Assembly (NCBI GenBank): GCA_025360395.1
Contig: JANYCH010000352.1
Span: 1-14,476, forward strand
Source: Cytophagales bacterium
Lineage (GTDB): Bacteria; Bacteroidota; Bacteroidia; Cytophagales; UBA9547
Direction of reading: 5' to 3'
DNA: 14,476 nucleotides
A model generated the notes under the pieces. That model was not told where the DNA came from. It ran no database searches and saw only the letters and a program-made list of their open reading frames with translations. Position 1 is the stretch's first letter; each line of letters opens with the position of its first letter. Position numbers and translations under genes: made by a program. Positions 1 through 7,944 of this stretch are shown here, in pieces.

Positions 1-197
1 CCAGATAGACCTGTTTTTATAATCGAACTCAGGTTAATATGTTTGTTAATCCTAATATTAACTTTAAATACCTACTAATGAGTAAATTAATATTTTTTAA
101 TATCTAAAGTTATCAGGACTTTCTGCGTTATTATTTGAAGAATCAGGATACTTGTTTTTCATTTAGAGAATCTTTTAATTGTAAATTTGGATTTATA
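1..197. other. upstream region without a recognisable gene
   Basis: A+T-rich DNA in front of the carboxypeptidase gene. I see no coding region. A small inverted repeat, GTTAAT (45-50) and ATTAAC (57-62) around a 6-nt spacer, is present but is unremarkable in such A+T-rich sequence. The gene's promoter presumably lies here, but I could not place a convincing -33/-7 pair. Confidence 0.4.
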
Positions 198-1118
198 ATG
201 GTTGATACATTTAAAATTTCAAATAAGCCTGCTTTCCTTAAATCAGGAGATAAAATTTGTATTATTTCAACTGCAAGAAAAGTTACTTCAATAGAACTGC
301 ACCCCGCGATTGAACTTCTGCAAAGTTGGGGATTGAAGGTAGTATTAGGTGAGAATCTTTTTGCTCAGCAAAATCAGTTCGCAGGCAGTGATGGGCAAAG
401 GTTAATTGATTTACAAACAGCACTTGATAATCCTGAAATAAAGGCGATTTTTTGTGCGAGAGGGGGATATGGAACTCCAAGAATTATTGACCGGGTCAAT
501 TGGGAGAAGTTTGTTTTAAATCCTAAATGGGTTGTTGGGTTCAGTGATGTTACCGTGCTTTTAAATGCTATTCAGAATCTTGGAATATGCTCTCTTCATG
601 CTCCAATGCTTCTTTTTTTCACCAGAGAAGAATATAGTGAGTCCGTGTTTTTACTTAAAGAATATCTTTTTGGTAAGTTATCTTCTCTAAACAACAAGCC
701 TAACTTTCTTAATAAAACCGGTGAAGTAAGCGGTATTTTGGCTGGTGGTAATTTGTCATTAATTGTAAACAGTATTGGCACTGAATCTGAATTTGATCCT
801 TCAGGTAAAATTTTATTTCTGGAAGACATAGATGAATATTTATACAATACCGACCGAATGATTCTTCAGCTAAAAAGGTCAGGAATACTTTCGAAAATTT
901 CCGGGCTAATAGTTGGTCATTTTACGGAAATGAAAGACAATCAAACCCCCTTTGGAGAGAATGCTTATGAAATAATAAAAAGAAATATTCAGGAATTTGA
1001 ATATCCAGTCGCGTTTGGTTTTCAGACCGGGCATGATGTTCAGAATTTTCCCATGCCAGTAGGAAATATGGTTAAACTACTGGTTTTGAATGAAGCCGTT
1101 CATGTGGAATTTTCTTAA
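198..1118 (+). CDS. ldcA: L,D-carboxypeptidase, peptidase family S66 (LdcA-like)
   Basis: Encodes a 306-residue serine peptidase of family S66. Known members remove the terminal D-Ala from murein tetrapeptides (LdcA, cell-wall recycling) or cleave microcin-type peptide conjugates (MccF). All three family catalytic positions are visible. The nucleophile is Ser116 in GFSDVT, the Glu is Glu209 in LFLEDIDE, and the His is His279 in GFQTGHDVQNFPMPVG. An ARGGYG motif (residues 87-92) precedes the nucleophile. No signal peptide is seen, so a cytoplasmic recycling role is the simplest reading. I chose the ATG at 198 because it gives the usual family length and places catalytic Ser at about 115. A TTG at 135 in the same frame would add 21 residues with no family resemblance. 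The next gene, tonB, begins 22 nt downstream. LdcA fits better than MccF because no microcin or immunity genes are near. Confidence 0.9.
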   Translation: MVDTFKISNKPAFLKSGDKICIISTARKVTSIELHPAIELLQSWGLKVVLGENLFAQQNQFAGSDGQRLIDLQTALDNPEIKAIFCARGGYGTPRIIDRVNWEKFVLNPKWVVGFSDVTVLLNAIQNLGICSLHAPMLLFFTREEYSESVFLLKEYLFGKLSSLNNKPNFLNKTGEVSGILAGGNLSLIVNSIGTESEFDPSGKILFLEDIDEYLYNTDRMILQLKRSGILSKISGLIVGHFTEMKDNQTPFGENAYEIIKRNIQEFEYPVAFGFQTGHDVQNFPMPVGNMVKLLVLNEAVHVEFS

Positions 1119-1140
1119 ATTGCCTTTAGTTTTATAATCC

Positions 1141-1950
1141 TTGACTGACAGGCTAAAAAAAATCCTTGATTTTATAATTTTGAACCCCTTTTTTGAAAAG
1201 GAATGGGACGATCTTATTTTTGAGGGTAGAAATAAGGCTTACGGTGCCTACGACCTTAGAAGAATTTTTAAAAAGAACCAGTTCCTTGGATTGGTTTCTA
1301 CCGTCATCGTTTTTTCTCTCTTCATAATTTGGTTAGATTTTACCTATGACAATTCTAAACCGGCAAAGTTCGAGTTTGAAGAAATGATTGAATATAAAGG
1401 TTTTGACGCAAATTTACTCACTGTAAAGCCTTTGGAAAAGGAACAAAAAATTGAAGTCCCCAAGAAAGAGGAAGAAAAGCCTGAAGAAACTGTTAATAAA
1501 GATTTACCTCCTGAAGTCAAGGAAGATGTACCTGAAATTAAAGATGAAATAACTGCCAAAATTGACTCTGTAAAGAAAAAATCAGATACGATTGGAGGAA
1601 CAGATGATAAAAAGAATCTTGCAGGCTCTGATTCAGGTGTTACAAAGGATGTATACACTGAGGGCCCCGCTAGTCCATATGGAGGGTTAGTTGAATTTCA
1701 AAAATGGGTTCAGGCTCATATAGTTAAACCACAGGCAGCTATCGATGCAGGCATTTCAGGTTCAGTTTTTGTGTCTTTTGTTATTGACAAAGAAGGGAAC
1801 GTGAAAAATGTGAAAATGCAAAAAGGATTTGGGTATGGCTGTGATGAAGAAGTCGTAAGGGTAGTAAGCCTTGCCCCGAAGTGGAAACCGTTGGTCAGAG
1901 CAGGTTATGCAGTTGAATCAAGGTTTTCCGTACAAATTTTTATACATTGA
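1141..1950 (+). CDS. tonB: energy transducer TonB, Bacteroidota type
   Basis: Encodes 269 residues. TonB couples the inner-membrane proton-motive force (ExbB/ExbD) to TonB-dependent outer-membrane receptors. The N-terminal cytoplasmic part carries the phylum-typical stretch WDDLIFEGRNKAYGAYDLRR (22-41). One membrane helix follows (about 48-66), then an acidic, Pro/Glu/Lys-rich periplasmic spacer (about 95-145), then a TonB C-terminal domain (about 183-269) with GSVFVSFVIDKEGNVKNV and a terminal beta strand. The start is TTG at 1141. An in-frame TAA lies two codons upstream (1135-1137), and the next in-frame Met is after the membrane helix, so no ATG start is possible. Bacteroidota genomes carry many TonB paralogues and no receptor or exbBD gene is nearby, so the partner is unknown. 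It may be co-transcribed with the carboxypeptidase. Confidence 0.9.
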   Translation: MTDRLKKILDFIILNPFFEKEWDDLIFEGRNKAYGAYDLRRIFKKNQFLGLVSTVIVFSLFIIWLDFTYDNSKPAKFEFEEMIEYKGFDANLLTVKPLEKEQKIEVPKKEEEKPEETVNKDLPPEVKEDVPEIKDEITAKIDSVKKKSDTIGGTDDKKNLAGSDSGVTKDVYTEGPASPYGGLVEFQKWVQAHIVKPQAAIDAGISGSVFVSFVIDKEGNVKNVKMQKGFGYGCDEEVVRVVSLAPKWKPLVRAGYAVESRFSVQIFIH

Positions 1951-2031
1951 TTAATTATGAAGCCTTATTCACAGGCAAATGATTAGATTTGTTGTAAACT
2001 ATATTCTTAATTATTAACGATTAATTAGAAA

Positions 2032-3567
2032 ATGAGCATTTTTTATACAAAGCCAGTTAAATCTTTAATAGACCATTCAAATGCTGATGAAACTAGTTTC
2101 AAAAGGACCCTTGGGAGATTAAATCTTACAGCCTTAGGCATTGGCGCTATAATTGGGGCGGGAATTTTTGTTTTGAGCGGACAGGCTGCAGCCCAATATG
2201 CAGGGCCGGCCATTATTTTATCTTTTATTATCTCAGCTGTTTCATGTGCTTTCGCAGGCTTGTGTTACGCAGAACTGGCCTCCATGATTCCTGTGGCAGG
2301 AAGTACTTATACTTATGCCTATGCAACATTAGGAGAACTTATAGCATGGATCATTGGATGGGATTTAATTTTGGAATATTTATTTGCGGCTTCCACTGTT
2401 TCTGTGGGCTGGTCAGGTTATGTCACTAGTTTTTTGAAAGATTTTGGAATTGTTTTCTCCCCGGAATACATTGCCGCGACCGGAACAAAAATGGTAAACC
2501 TGCCTATGGAAGGCTGGAAACCTTTGACTCATCAGCTAACTCAGGCATTGGCGGATAAAGGCATTTTAGTAGATCAGCTGCAGCATACGACTGCGATAGT
2601 AAACGTCCCTGCCATGTTAATTAACCTTATTTGTACAGTCATACTTGTCATTGGGATCAAAGAATCCGCGAATGTTAACAATATCATGGTTATTCTGAAA
2701 GTTGCTGTTATACTGTTGTTTATCGGCTTCGGTTTTTTCTTTATCAACTACGACAATCTCACCCCTTTTATCATTCCTGAGACCATCGATGCAGCAGGTG
2801 TTTCGCATTATGGATGGAATGGTATTTTGACTGGTTCTGCCGTCATATTTTTCGCTTATATAGGTTTTGATGCAGTTTCAACAGCTGCTCAGGAAGCTAA
2901 AGATCCCCAAAAAGATGTTCCTTATGGGATTCTTGTGTCGCTTGCGGTTTCTACAATATTATACATTCTGGTGGCTTTAGTACTTACTGGAATTGTAAAC
3001 TATAAAGAACTTAATGTATCTGATCCGATTGCATTGGCAGTTAATACTATGGGCGAAAGCATGATTTGGTTAAGGCCAGTTATAAAGATTGCGGCAATTG
3101 CCGGGCTTTCTTCTGTTATTTTGGTAATGCTAATGGCACAACCGAGAATTTTTTATTCAATGGCGAAAGATGGGTTATTGCCAAAATGGTTTTCAGATAT
3201 GCACCCAAAATTCAAAACCCCTTACAAGAGTTCCATCTTATGCGGTTTGGTATCGATGGTAATAGGCGGTGTACTTCCTATTGATATTTTAGGGGAACTT
3301 GTATCCATTGGTACGTTGCTTGCCTTTGTAATTGTTTGCGCTGGAGTCATGATCCTTCGTAAAACCCGACCAGATATTCCTAGAGTATTCAGAACACCTT
3401 GGGTTCCTTTTGTTCCAATTGTAGGAGCGTTGATATGCATGTGGCAAATGTCTTCTTTACCTTTGGATACCTGGATAAGGTTGTTCGTATGGTTGGCTAT
3501 TGGTTTGGTTATCTATTTTGCTTTTGGTAAGAGGAACGCTGCGAAACAAAGGGAAGAATCTATATAA
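2032..3567 (+). CDS. APC-superfamily amino-acid permease (CAT-like)
   Basis: A 511-residue inner-membrane amino-acid transporter with about 12 helices. My estimates are 31-51, 58-80, 100-128, 192-209, 216-238, 264-284, 297-322, 347-375, 399-417, 421-442, 457-475 and 480-498. The broken first helix has the family motif GIGAIIGAGIFVLSG (36-50). Helix 6 and the following loop read FFAYIGFDAVSTAAQEAKDP (273-292), and PRIFYSMAKDGLLPKWF (371-387) is the conserved segment after helix 8. These are typical of the cationic amino-acid transporter group, though substrate cannot be read from sequence. A predicted periplasmic loop of about 50 residues (138-190) lies between helices 3 and 4. The stop codon is only 2 nt before the ruvB ATG, so the two genes are very probably co-transcribed. 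Confidence 0.9.
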   Translation: MSIFYTKPVKSLIDHSNADETSFKRTLGRLNLTALGIGAIIGAGIFVLSGQAAAQYAGPAIILSFIISAVSCAFAGLCYAELASMIPVAGSTYTYAYATLGELIAWIIGWDLILEYLFAASTVSVGWSGYVTSFLKDFGIVFSPEYIAATGTKMVNLPMEGWKPLTHQLTQALADKGILVDQLQHTTAIVNVPAMLINLICTVILVIGIKESANVNNIMVILKVAVILLFIGFGFFFINYDNLTPFIIPETIDAAGVSHYGWNGILTGSAVIFFAYIGFDAVSTAAQEAKDPQKDVPYGILVSLAVSTILYILVALVLTGIVNYKELNVSDPIALAVNTMGESMIWLRPVIKIAAIAGLSSVILVMLMAQPRIFYSMAKDGLLPKWFSDMHPKFKTPYKSSILCGLVSMVIGGVLPIDILGELVSIGTLLAFVIVCAGVMILRKTRPDIPRVFRTPWVPFVPIVGALICMWQMSSLPLDTWIRLFVWLAIGLVIYFAFGKRNAAKQREESI

Positions 3568-3569
3568 AA

Positions 3570-4598
3570 ATGCGTCAGGATTATTTGAAAGGAGATGGGG
3601 ATAATCAACCTTCCAATGAAAAGGAAGTTGATAAAGCGTTGCGCCCACTTTCTTTTGAAGATTTTGCAGGACAAGACAAAGTAGTGGAAAACCTTAAAAT
3701 CTTTGTGAGGGCTGCTGCTCAGAGAGGTGAAGCTTTAGACCATGTATTGCTCCACGGACCACCAGGCTTGGGCAAAACCACTTTGTCTAATATTATTTCA
3801 AATGAGCTTGGAGCAAATATTAAAATTACATCCGGACCAGTATTGGATAAACCCTCTGACCTTGCAGGGCTTTTAACGAACCTTGAAAGCTTTGACGTTC
3901 TTTTTATAGATGAAATTCACAGGCTTAATCCAATTGTTGAAGAATACCTCTATTCAGCAATGGAAGATTACAGGATAGATATTATGCTTGATTCTGGCCC
4001 CAATGCAAGGTCAGTACAAATAGGACTTAATCCTTTTACGCTAATAGGAGCAACAACAAGGGCTGGATTACTTACTGCGCCTTTGCGTGCCAGGTTTGGC
4101 ATTAATGCTAGACTTGAGTATTATAATGCCCAGCTTTTAACGGGAATTCTGGAAAGGTCAGCCAAAATTTTAGGTACACCAATTGAAGACAATGCTGCAT
4201 TTGAAATTGCCCGCAGAAGTAGGGGAACACCAAGGATAGCTAATAACTTATTGAGACGGACCAGAGATTTTGCTCAGATAAAAGGCAAAGGGACCATCAC
4301 ATTTGATATTGCCCAATTTGCCTTGTTGGCACTCGATGTAGACCAGGATGGTTTAGATGAGATGGATAACAGGATCCTAACTACAATCATTGAAAAATTC
4401 AAAGGCGGGCCCGTAGGTTTATCTACGATTTCGACTGCTGTAGGTGAAGAAGCAGAAACTATTGAAGAAGTTTACGAACCATTTCTGATTCAGGAAGGAT
4501 ATTTAAAGAGGACTTCCAGAGGGAGGGAAGTAACAGAGTTGGCTTATAAACATTTGAAAATGATACCTCCAGCAAGAAGCGGAACCTTATTTAGTTGA
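3570..4598 (+). CDS. ruvB: Holliday-junction branch-migration helicase RuvB
   Basis: A 342-residue AAA+ motor that drives RuvA-bound Holliday junctions in recombinational repair. Visible motifs in order are Walker A GPPGLGKTT (63-71), Walker B LFIDEIHR (111-118), sensor 1 LIGATTRAGLL (158-168), and the arginine-finger region APLRARFG (170-177). The C-terminal winged helix ends in GREVTELAYKHL (318-329). Length and motif order match full-length RuvB and nothing is missing. The ATG lies 2 nt after the permease stop. A strong hairpin follows 14 nt after the TGA stop. Neither ruvA nor ruvC is in the window, so ruvB stands apart from them here; the permease-ruvB arrangement may be lineage specific, which I cannot verify. 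Confidence 0.98.
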   Translation: MRQDYLKGDGDNQPSNEKEVDKALRPLSFEDFAGQDKVVENLKIFVRAAAQRGEALDHVLLHGPPGLGKTTLSNIISNELGANIKITSGPVLDKPSDLAGLLTNLESFDVLFIDEIHRLNPIVEEYLYSAMEDYRIDIMLDSGPNARSVQIGLNPFTLIGATTRAGLLTAPLRARFGINARLEYYNAQLLTGILERSAKILGTPIEDNAAFEIARRSRGTPRIANNLLRRTRDFAQIKGKGTITFDIAQFALLALDVDQDGLDEMDNRILTTIIEKFKGGPVGLSTISTAVGEEAETIEEVYEPFLIQEGYLKRTSRGREVTELAYKHLKMIPPARSGTLFS

Positions 4599-4612
4599 TT
4601 ATGCAATAAACA

Positions 4613-4648
4613 AAAGAGCGCGGCTTCCATCCGGAGGCCACGCTCTTT
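4613..4648. terminator. bidirectional intrinsic terminator between ruvB and the ompA-like gene
   Basis: A 16-position stem with a 4-nt loop (ATCC). The outer AAAGAGCG/CGCTCTTT pairs perfectly. The inner G+C-rich half has one C·A mismatch and one G·U pair. It begins 14 nt after the ruvB stop and, on the other strand, 4 nt after the stop of the convergent OmpA-domain gene. The minus-strand exit is T-rich (CTCTTTTGTTTATTG); the plus-strand exit has only a short T run. It probably serves both genes, more strongly for the minus strand. Confidence 0.85.
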
Positions 4649-4652
4649 ATAA

Positions 4653-5675
4653 TTAATATGCTAGTTTAAACTCAACACGACGGTTTTTAGACTTACCTTC
4701 TTTCGTTTTGTTATCAGCAACAGGAACAGTATCGCCAAATCCGGTAGCGGATAACCTTGAAGGATCAATTCCTTTTTTGATCATATAGTTTTTGCAAGCA
4801 TCAGCACGTTTCTGTGATAAAGCAAGATTTTTTTCTGGTTTGCCAACATTGTCAGTATGCCCTTCTATATTACAAATCAAGGTGTTATCATCCTTCAAAA
4901 TTGAAACCAATACATCCATATCGTCTATTGATTCATTTTTTATAATATCTTTGCCAGTTTCAAAATAAATACCTTTGGCTGATTTAGCCGCTTTACGTAC
5001 AATCTCTTCCGCAATCTTTGGACATCCTTTGTCTTCGGGCGATCCTGCCAAATCTGGGCATTTGTCCTTATTATCTGCAACGCCATCATTATCTTTATCA
5101 GGGCAACCTCTAAGTGGTACAAGGCCCGCAACAGAAGGGCAGGCATCTTCACTATCCTGAACTCCATCGCTATCAGTATCCGGACAACCTTGAAAACCCA
5201 GAAGGCCTTTCACTGAAGGACATTTATCATCAGGATCTGCAATTGAATCGCCATCTGTATCTGCACAACCTGCAAAAGCCATAGTTCCTGGTACTGAAGG
5301 GCATTTATCTTCCGCATCAGTAATACCATCTTTATCGCTATCCGGACAACCAGCCATTGTAGGCAAACCTGGTATTGTCGGACATTTGTCATCTTTGTCC
5401 GCCACTTTGTCTCCATCCATATCCGGACAGCCTCCATTTTCAACAGATCCTTTGATAGCAGGACATTTATCGTCTGAATCCATTATGCCATCTCCGTCAC
5501 CGTCCATACATGAAGTAGTTGCTGCATATAAAGTTGAAACGCAAACTGAATTTGAACTCAAAACAGATACTCCGTTACTGGTCACAACATTACAACATTG
5601 GGAAAAAGTTTGATGCGAGCTTAGGGTAAAGCCGCAAACAGCAAGGGCCGTAAAAAGGGCCTGAAATTTTTTCAT
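4653..5675 (-). CDS. secreted OmpA-domain protein with six thrombospondin-type-3 repeats
   Basis: A 340-residue envelope protein. An N-terminal signal peptide (about 1-25, ending TFS before Gln26, a common Bacteroidota pattern) is followed by a short Cys-containing segment (26-57; Cys 27, 28, 45, 56). Six thrombospondin-type-3 repeats span 58-219, and an OmpA C-terminal peptidoglycan-binding domain spans about 235-340. The OmpA domain shows IEGHTDNVGKPEKNLALSQK (270-289), with Asp275 and Arg290 at the usual diaminopimelate-binding positions, and NRRVEF near the end. The repeats are Asp-rich and expected to bind calcium as a rigid stalk. No N-terminal beta-barrel is present, unlike classical OmpA, and there is no lipobox. 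It probably links peptidoglycan to something in the periplasm or outer membrane. It shares a terminator with convergent ruvB. The upstream DUF72 gene is 106 nt away, so this gene likely has its own promoter. Confidence 0.9.
   Translation of the reverse strand: MKKFQALFTALAVCGFTLSSHQTFSQCCNVVTSNGVSVLSSNSVCVSTLYAATTSCMDGDGDGIMDSDDKCPAIKGSVENGGCPDMDGDKVADKDDKCPTIPGLPTMAGCPDSDKDGITDAEDKCPSVPGTMAFAGCADTDGDSIADPDDKCPSVKGLLGFQGCPDTDSDGVQDSEDACPSVAGLVPLRGCPDKDNDGVADNKDKCPDLAGSPEDKGCPKIAEEIVRKAAKSAKGIYFETGKDIIKNESIDDMDVLVSILKDDNTLICNIEGHTDNVGKPEKNLALSQKRADACKNYMIKKGIDPSRLSATGFGDTVPVADNKTKEGKSKNRRVEFKLAY
5019..5504 (-). repeat. coding array of six exact 27-residue (81-nt) repeats
   Basis: Residues 58-219 of the OmpA-domain protein are six units of 27 residues, each beginning with an Asp-rich D.D.D loop and ending in G-C-P (G-C-A in unit 3). 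Cysteines fall at 71, 98, 125, 152, 179, 206 and at 83, 110, 137, 164, 191, 218, an unbroken 27-residue register. Each unit therefore has one Cys pair 12 residues apart, which could form a disulphide. The DNA copies have diverged, so this is an old duplication and not a recent tandem expansion. Confidence 0.9.
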
Positions 5676-5704
5676 AATTTGTTAAGGTTTAAGTAATTTA
5701 ATTT

Positions 5705-5712
5705 TAAAGATA
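5705..5712 (-). promoter_or_regulatory. candidate -7 box for the OmpA-domain gene
   Basis: The minus strand reads TATCTTTA, seven of eight positions of the Bacteroidota -7 consensus TAnnTTTG, about 30 nt before the ATG. A TTTG lies upstream but at too short a distance to be a standard -33 element. The same octamer occurs before hisC and the DUF2520 gene. This is a sequence match only. Confidence 0.25.
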
Positions 5713-5781
5713 ACAAAAAATGCAAATAGTTTCGGAATAGATCATTTTTAAACCTTCTTTTTACAATTTGTTATAAATTTA

Positions 5782-6513
5782 TTAAATTTCGATCAATTCT
5801 TTAAGCCTTTTGGCGTTAAAAGCAGCAAATCCATATTGATCGTTATCAAAATAAATATAGACTTGCTTTCCCTGATTTGCCCAAATTTTGCATTTTGTTG
5901 CCCAATCATTTAGAATTTCATCAGAATAGCTCCCCTGGTATTTACCTCCCGGTCCATGTAACCTTATGTAGGTGAAGTCTGCAGTTACTTCCATAGGAGA
6001 CAAGTGATAATCGATTTCGTAAATACAAAAAGCACAATTATATTTTTTTAACAATGTATAGACTTCATCACGATACCATGATTGATTTCTAAACTCGAAT
6101 GTATACTGATAGACTTTAGGTAAATGAGATATAAATTCATCAAATCTTTTCAGGTCAATATTCCAGAATGGAGGCAATTGAAACAAAATAGGACCTAATT
6201 TTTCACCTAAATAGCTCACATTTTCAAAAAATGAAAGTGTGCTTTCAATAGGATCTTTTAGTTTTTTCATGTGGGTTATATACCTGCTTGCCTTTACAGA
6301 AAAGACAAAATCGTCCTGGACAGAATTCTTCCAGTTGGTAAAAAAATCTGGCGGGGGAAGCCTGTAGAATGAATTATTTAATTCCACAGTATTAAAATGC
6401 TTCAAATAATAAGGTAACTGTTCATTGGATTTGGTTTTAGGTGGATAGAATGTTCCAATCCAATGTTTATAATGCCAGCCAGATGTGCCTATTAATATTT
6501 TAGGTTTTTTCAT
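5782..6513 (-). CDS. DUF72 (YecE-like) family protein
   Basis: A 243-residue protein of the DUF72 family, which adopts a TIM-barrel-like fold and has no firmly established function. Family signatures run the full length: IGTSGWHYKHW (8-18), TVELNNSFYRLP (42-53), FSVKASRYITHMKKL (71-85), LGPILFQLPP (106-115), EFRNQSW (140-146), YIRLHGPGGKYQGSY (182-196) and YIYFDNDQYGFAAFNA (219-234). The conserved acidic, aromatic and His positions suggest an enzyme active site, but I do not assign a reaction. No signal peptide or membrane segment is seen, so it is cytoplasmic. It lies 106 nt upstream of the OmpA-domain gene on the same strand and is divergent from hisC. No functional link to either is evident. 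Confidence 0.92.
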   Translation of the reverse strand: MKKPKILIGTSGWHYKHWIGTFYPPKTKSNEQLPYYLKHFNTVELNNSFYRLPPPDFFTNWKNSVQDDFVFSVKASRYITHMKKLKDPIESTLSFFENVSYLGEKLGPILFQLPPFWNIDLKRFDEFISHLPKVYQYTFEFRNQSWYRDEVYTLLKKYNCAFCIYEIDYHLSPMEVTADFTYIRLHGPGGKYQGSYSDEILNDWATKCKIWANQGKQVYIYFDNDQYGFAAFNAKRLKELIEI

Positions 6514-6811
6514 ATAGAAGGAACAAAAAATCTATACCATACAAAAATTAAAAATTAGTAAAATTTAAGGTGATTTATTTAATTAATTTTAAACATGTTG
6601 ATTAAATATATTTTATCTGTAATTATGCAAATATTTCAATTCCCACATTAAAACCAGATATTTGAATACTTATTTTATATCAAGTGTAATTTAAATGACA
6701 TCTTTAATTCCAATAAAGATTTAAATCGCCTTCGTCTTTATAACTTAATATTAATATAGTATATGTACAAACATGTAAGCTATCTTTACATTGAAAGCCA
6801 ACCATCCAAAA
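6514..6811. other. divergent intergenic region between DUF72 and hisC
   Basis: About 298 nt of very A+T-rich DNA with no open frame worth calling and no recognisable RNA. It must hold the promoters of both flanking genes. It contains two copies of the palindrome ATTTAAAT (6689-6696 and 6719-6726) exactly 30 bp apart. Between them is a small hairpin, ATCTTT (6700-6705) with AAAGAT (6715-6720). Another imperfect inverted repeat, TTTAATTAA/TTGATTAAA, lies at 6578-6606. Such elements arise easily in A+T-rich sequence. Confidence 0.4.
6781..6788 (+). promoter_or_regulatory. candidate -7 box for hisC
   Basis: TATCTTTA, matching seven of eight positions of the Bacteroidota consensus TAnnTTTG, 23 nt before the chosen hisC ATG. 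This would give a 5' leader of roughly 15-20 nt. No clear TTTG -33 element sits at the standard distance. Its position argues against an alternative TTG start at 6791, which would place the box at the start codon. Confidence 0.3.
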
Positions 6812-7864
6812 ATGATTTTTAACTTAACTACATTAATAAGGCCACATTTACATAATTTAAAACCTTATTCATCAGCCAGAGATGAATTTAAAGGGCAAGC
6901 TGAAGTATATCTTGATGCTAATGAGAATCCATTAGGTTCAGTAGGAGATGGCCAATTCAACCGATATCCGGATCCTCTCCAAGCCAAACTTAAAGAAGAA
7001 ATCAGCAAAATTAAGGAATGCGTACCTTCACAGATATTTCTTGGAAATGGTAGTGATGAACCTATTGATCTGTTAATCAGGATTTTTTGCAACCCCGGCA
7101 CTGATAATATCCTGCAATTGCCACCTACTTACGGGATGTATCAGGTAAGCGCTGATACAAATGGAGTTGCTGTAATAAATGTTCCGCTTTCTGAAGAGTT
7201 TCAGTTAGTTAAGGAACAGGTTTTTAAAGCTACAACTGCACATACAAAAATCATTTTTATATGTAGTCCAAATAATCCAACTGGAAATATTATTAAAAAA
7301 GAAGACATTCTTGAGATTGTAAAAACTGCACCAGGTTTGGTGGTGATTGATGAAGCCTACATTGATTTTTCAACTGAAAAGTCGTTTATCACTGAACTAA
7401 AAAATTTCCCCAATCTTATTGTATTACAAACATTTAGCAAGGCTTGGGGATTGGCAGGAATCAGGTTAGGTATGGCTTTTGCTTCTGAAGAGATTATTTC
7501 TTTGATGAATAAAATTAAATTTCCTTACAATATCAGTATACTCACGCAACAGGTTGCACTTAGGGCACTATTGAAAGTTGTTCAAAAGGAAAAAATGGTT
7601 TCAAAAATTCTTAAAGAAAAGGAATGGCTGATAGAGCATTTGATTGATGCTAAATACGTAGTTAAAGTATATCCTTCTGATGCTAATTTCCTATTAGTAA
7701 AAACTACAAAAGGGAAATTAATTTATGACAAACTTGTTGAAAAAAGCATCATTGTCCGTGACCGATCTAAAGTTCAGCTTTGTGATGATTGTTTACGAAT
7801 TACAGTGGGAACAGAAGGAGAGAATCTGGCTTTGATGCGTGCATGGGAAGAATTAAATCTATAA
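6812..7864 (+). CDS. hisC: histidinol-phosphate aminotransferase
   Basis: A 350-residue fold-type I PLP aminotransferase. HisC transfers an amino group from glutamate to imidazole-acetol phosphate in histidine biosynthesis. The N-terminus (residues 8-38) carries the family features LKPYSSARDEF and LDANENP. Phosphate-loop residues GNGSDE are at 78-83, SPNNPTG at 152-158, and IDEAYIDF with the PLP-ring Asp180 follows. The Schiff-base lysine is Lys210 in TFSKAWGLAGIRLG, and the substrate-carboxylate Arg is likely Arg329 in LRITVGT. I chose the ATG at 6812 because it aligns with the normal N-terminus; a TTG at 6791 would add seven unrelated residues. No other his gene is in the window, so this copy is separated from any his operon. 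A broader substrate role cannot be excluded. Confidence 0.9.
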   Translation: MIFNLTTLIRPHLHNLKPYSSARDEFKGQAEVYLDANENPLGSVGDGQFNRYPDPLQAKLKEEISKIKECVPSQIFLGNGSDEPIDLLIRIFCNPGTDNILQLPPTYGMYQVSADTNGVAVINVPLSEEFQLVKEQVFKATTAHTKIIFICSPNNPTGNIIKKEDILEIVKTAPGLVVIDEAYIDFSTEKSFITELKNFPNLIVLQTFSKAWGLAGIRLGMAFASEEIISLMNKIKFPYNISILTQQVALRALLKVVQKEKMVSKILKEKEWLIEHLIDAKYVVKVYPSDANFLLVKTTKGKLIYDKLVEKSIIVRDRSKVQLCDDCLRITVGTEGENLALMRAWEELNL

Positions 7865-7944
7865 AAAGTCGCTTCCTGATTTATTTTTATTATTGCCTTT
7901 TTTTAGATCATTTGTTCATACTTAAGATTGGGGTAGTACTTTTA

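Noticed and set aside
135..197. N-terminal extension of the L,D-carboxypeptidase from a TTG at 135
   Set aside because: The extra 21 residues are neither a signal peptide nor family-like, and the ATG at 198 gives the standard length and places the catalytic Ser at about residue 116.
5019..5504. Possible CRISPR or tandem DNA repeat
   Set aside because: The periodicity is a protein repeat of 81 nt with diverged DNA copies and no repeat/spacer alternation.
5595..5604. Lipoprotein reading of the OmpA-domain protein at FSQCC
   Set aside because: The residues before Cys27 do not form a lipobox (no L-A/S-G/A-C); a signal peptidase I site before Gln26 fits better.
4975..5613. Open frames on both strands across the repeat region of the OmpA-domain gene
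   Set aside because: They follow from the 81-nt periodic, Asp-rich coding repeats and have no family features; the OmpA-domain frame is clearly the real one.
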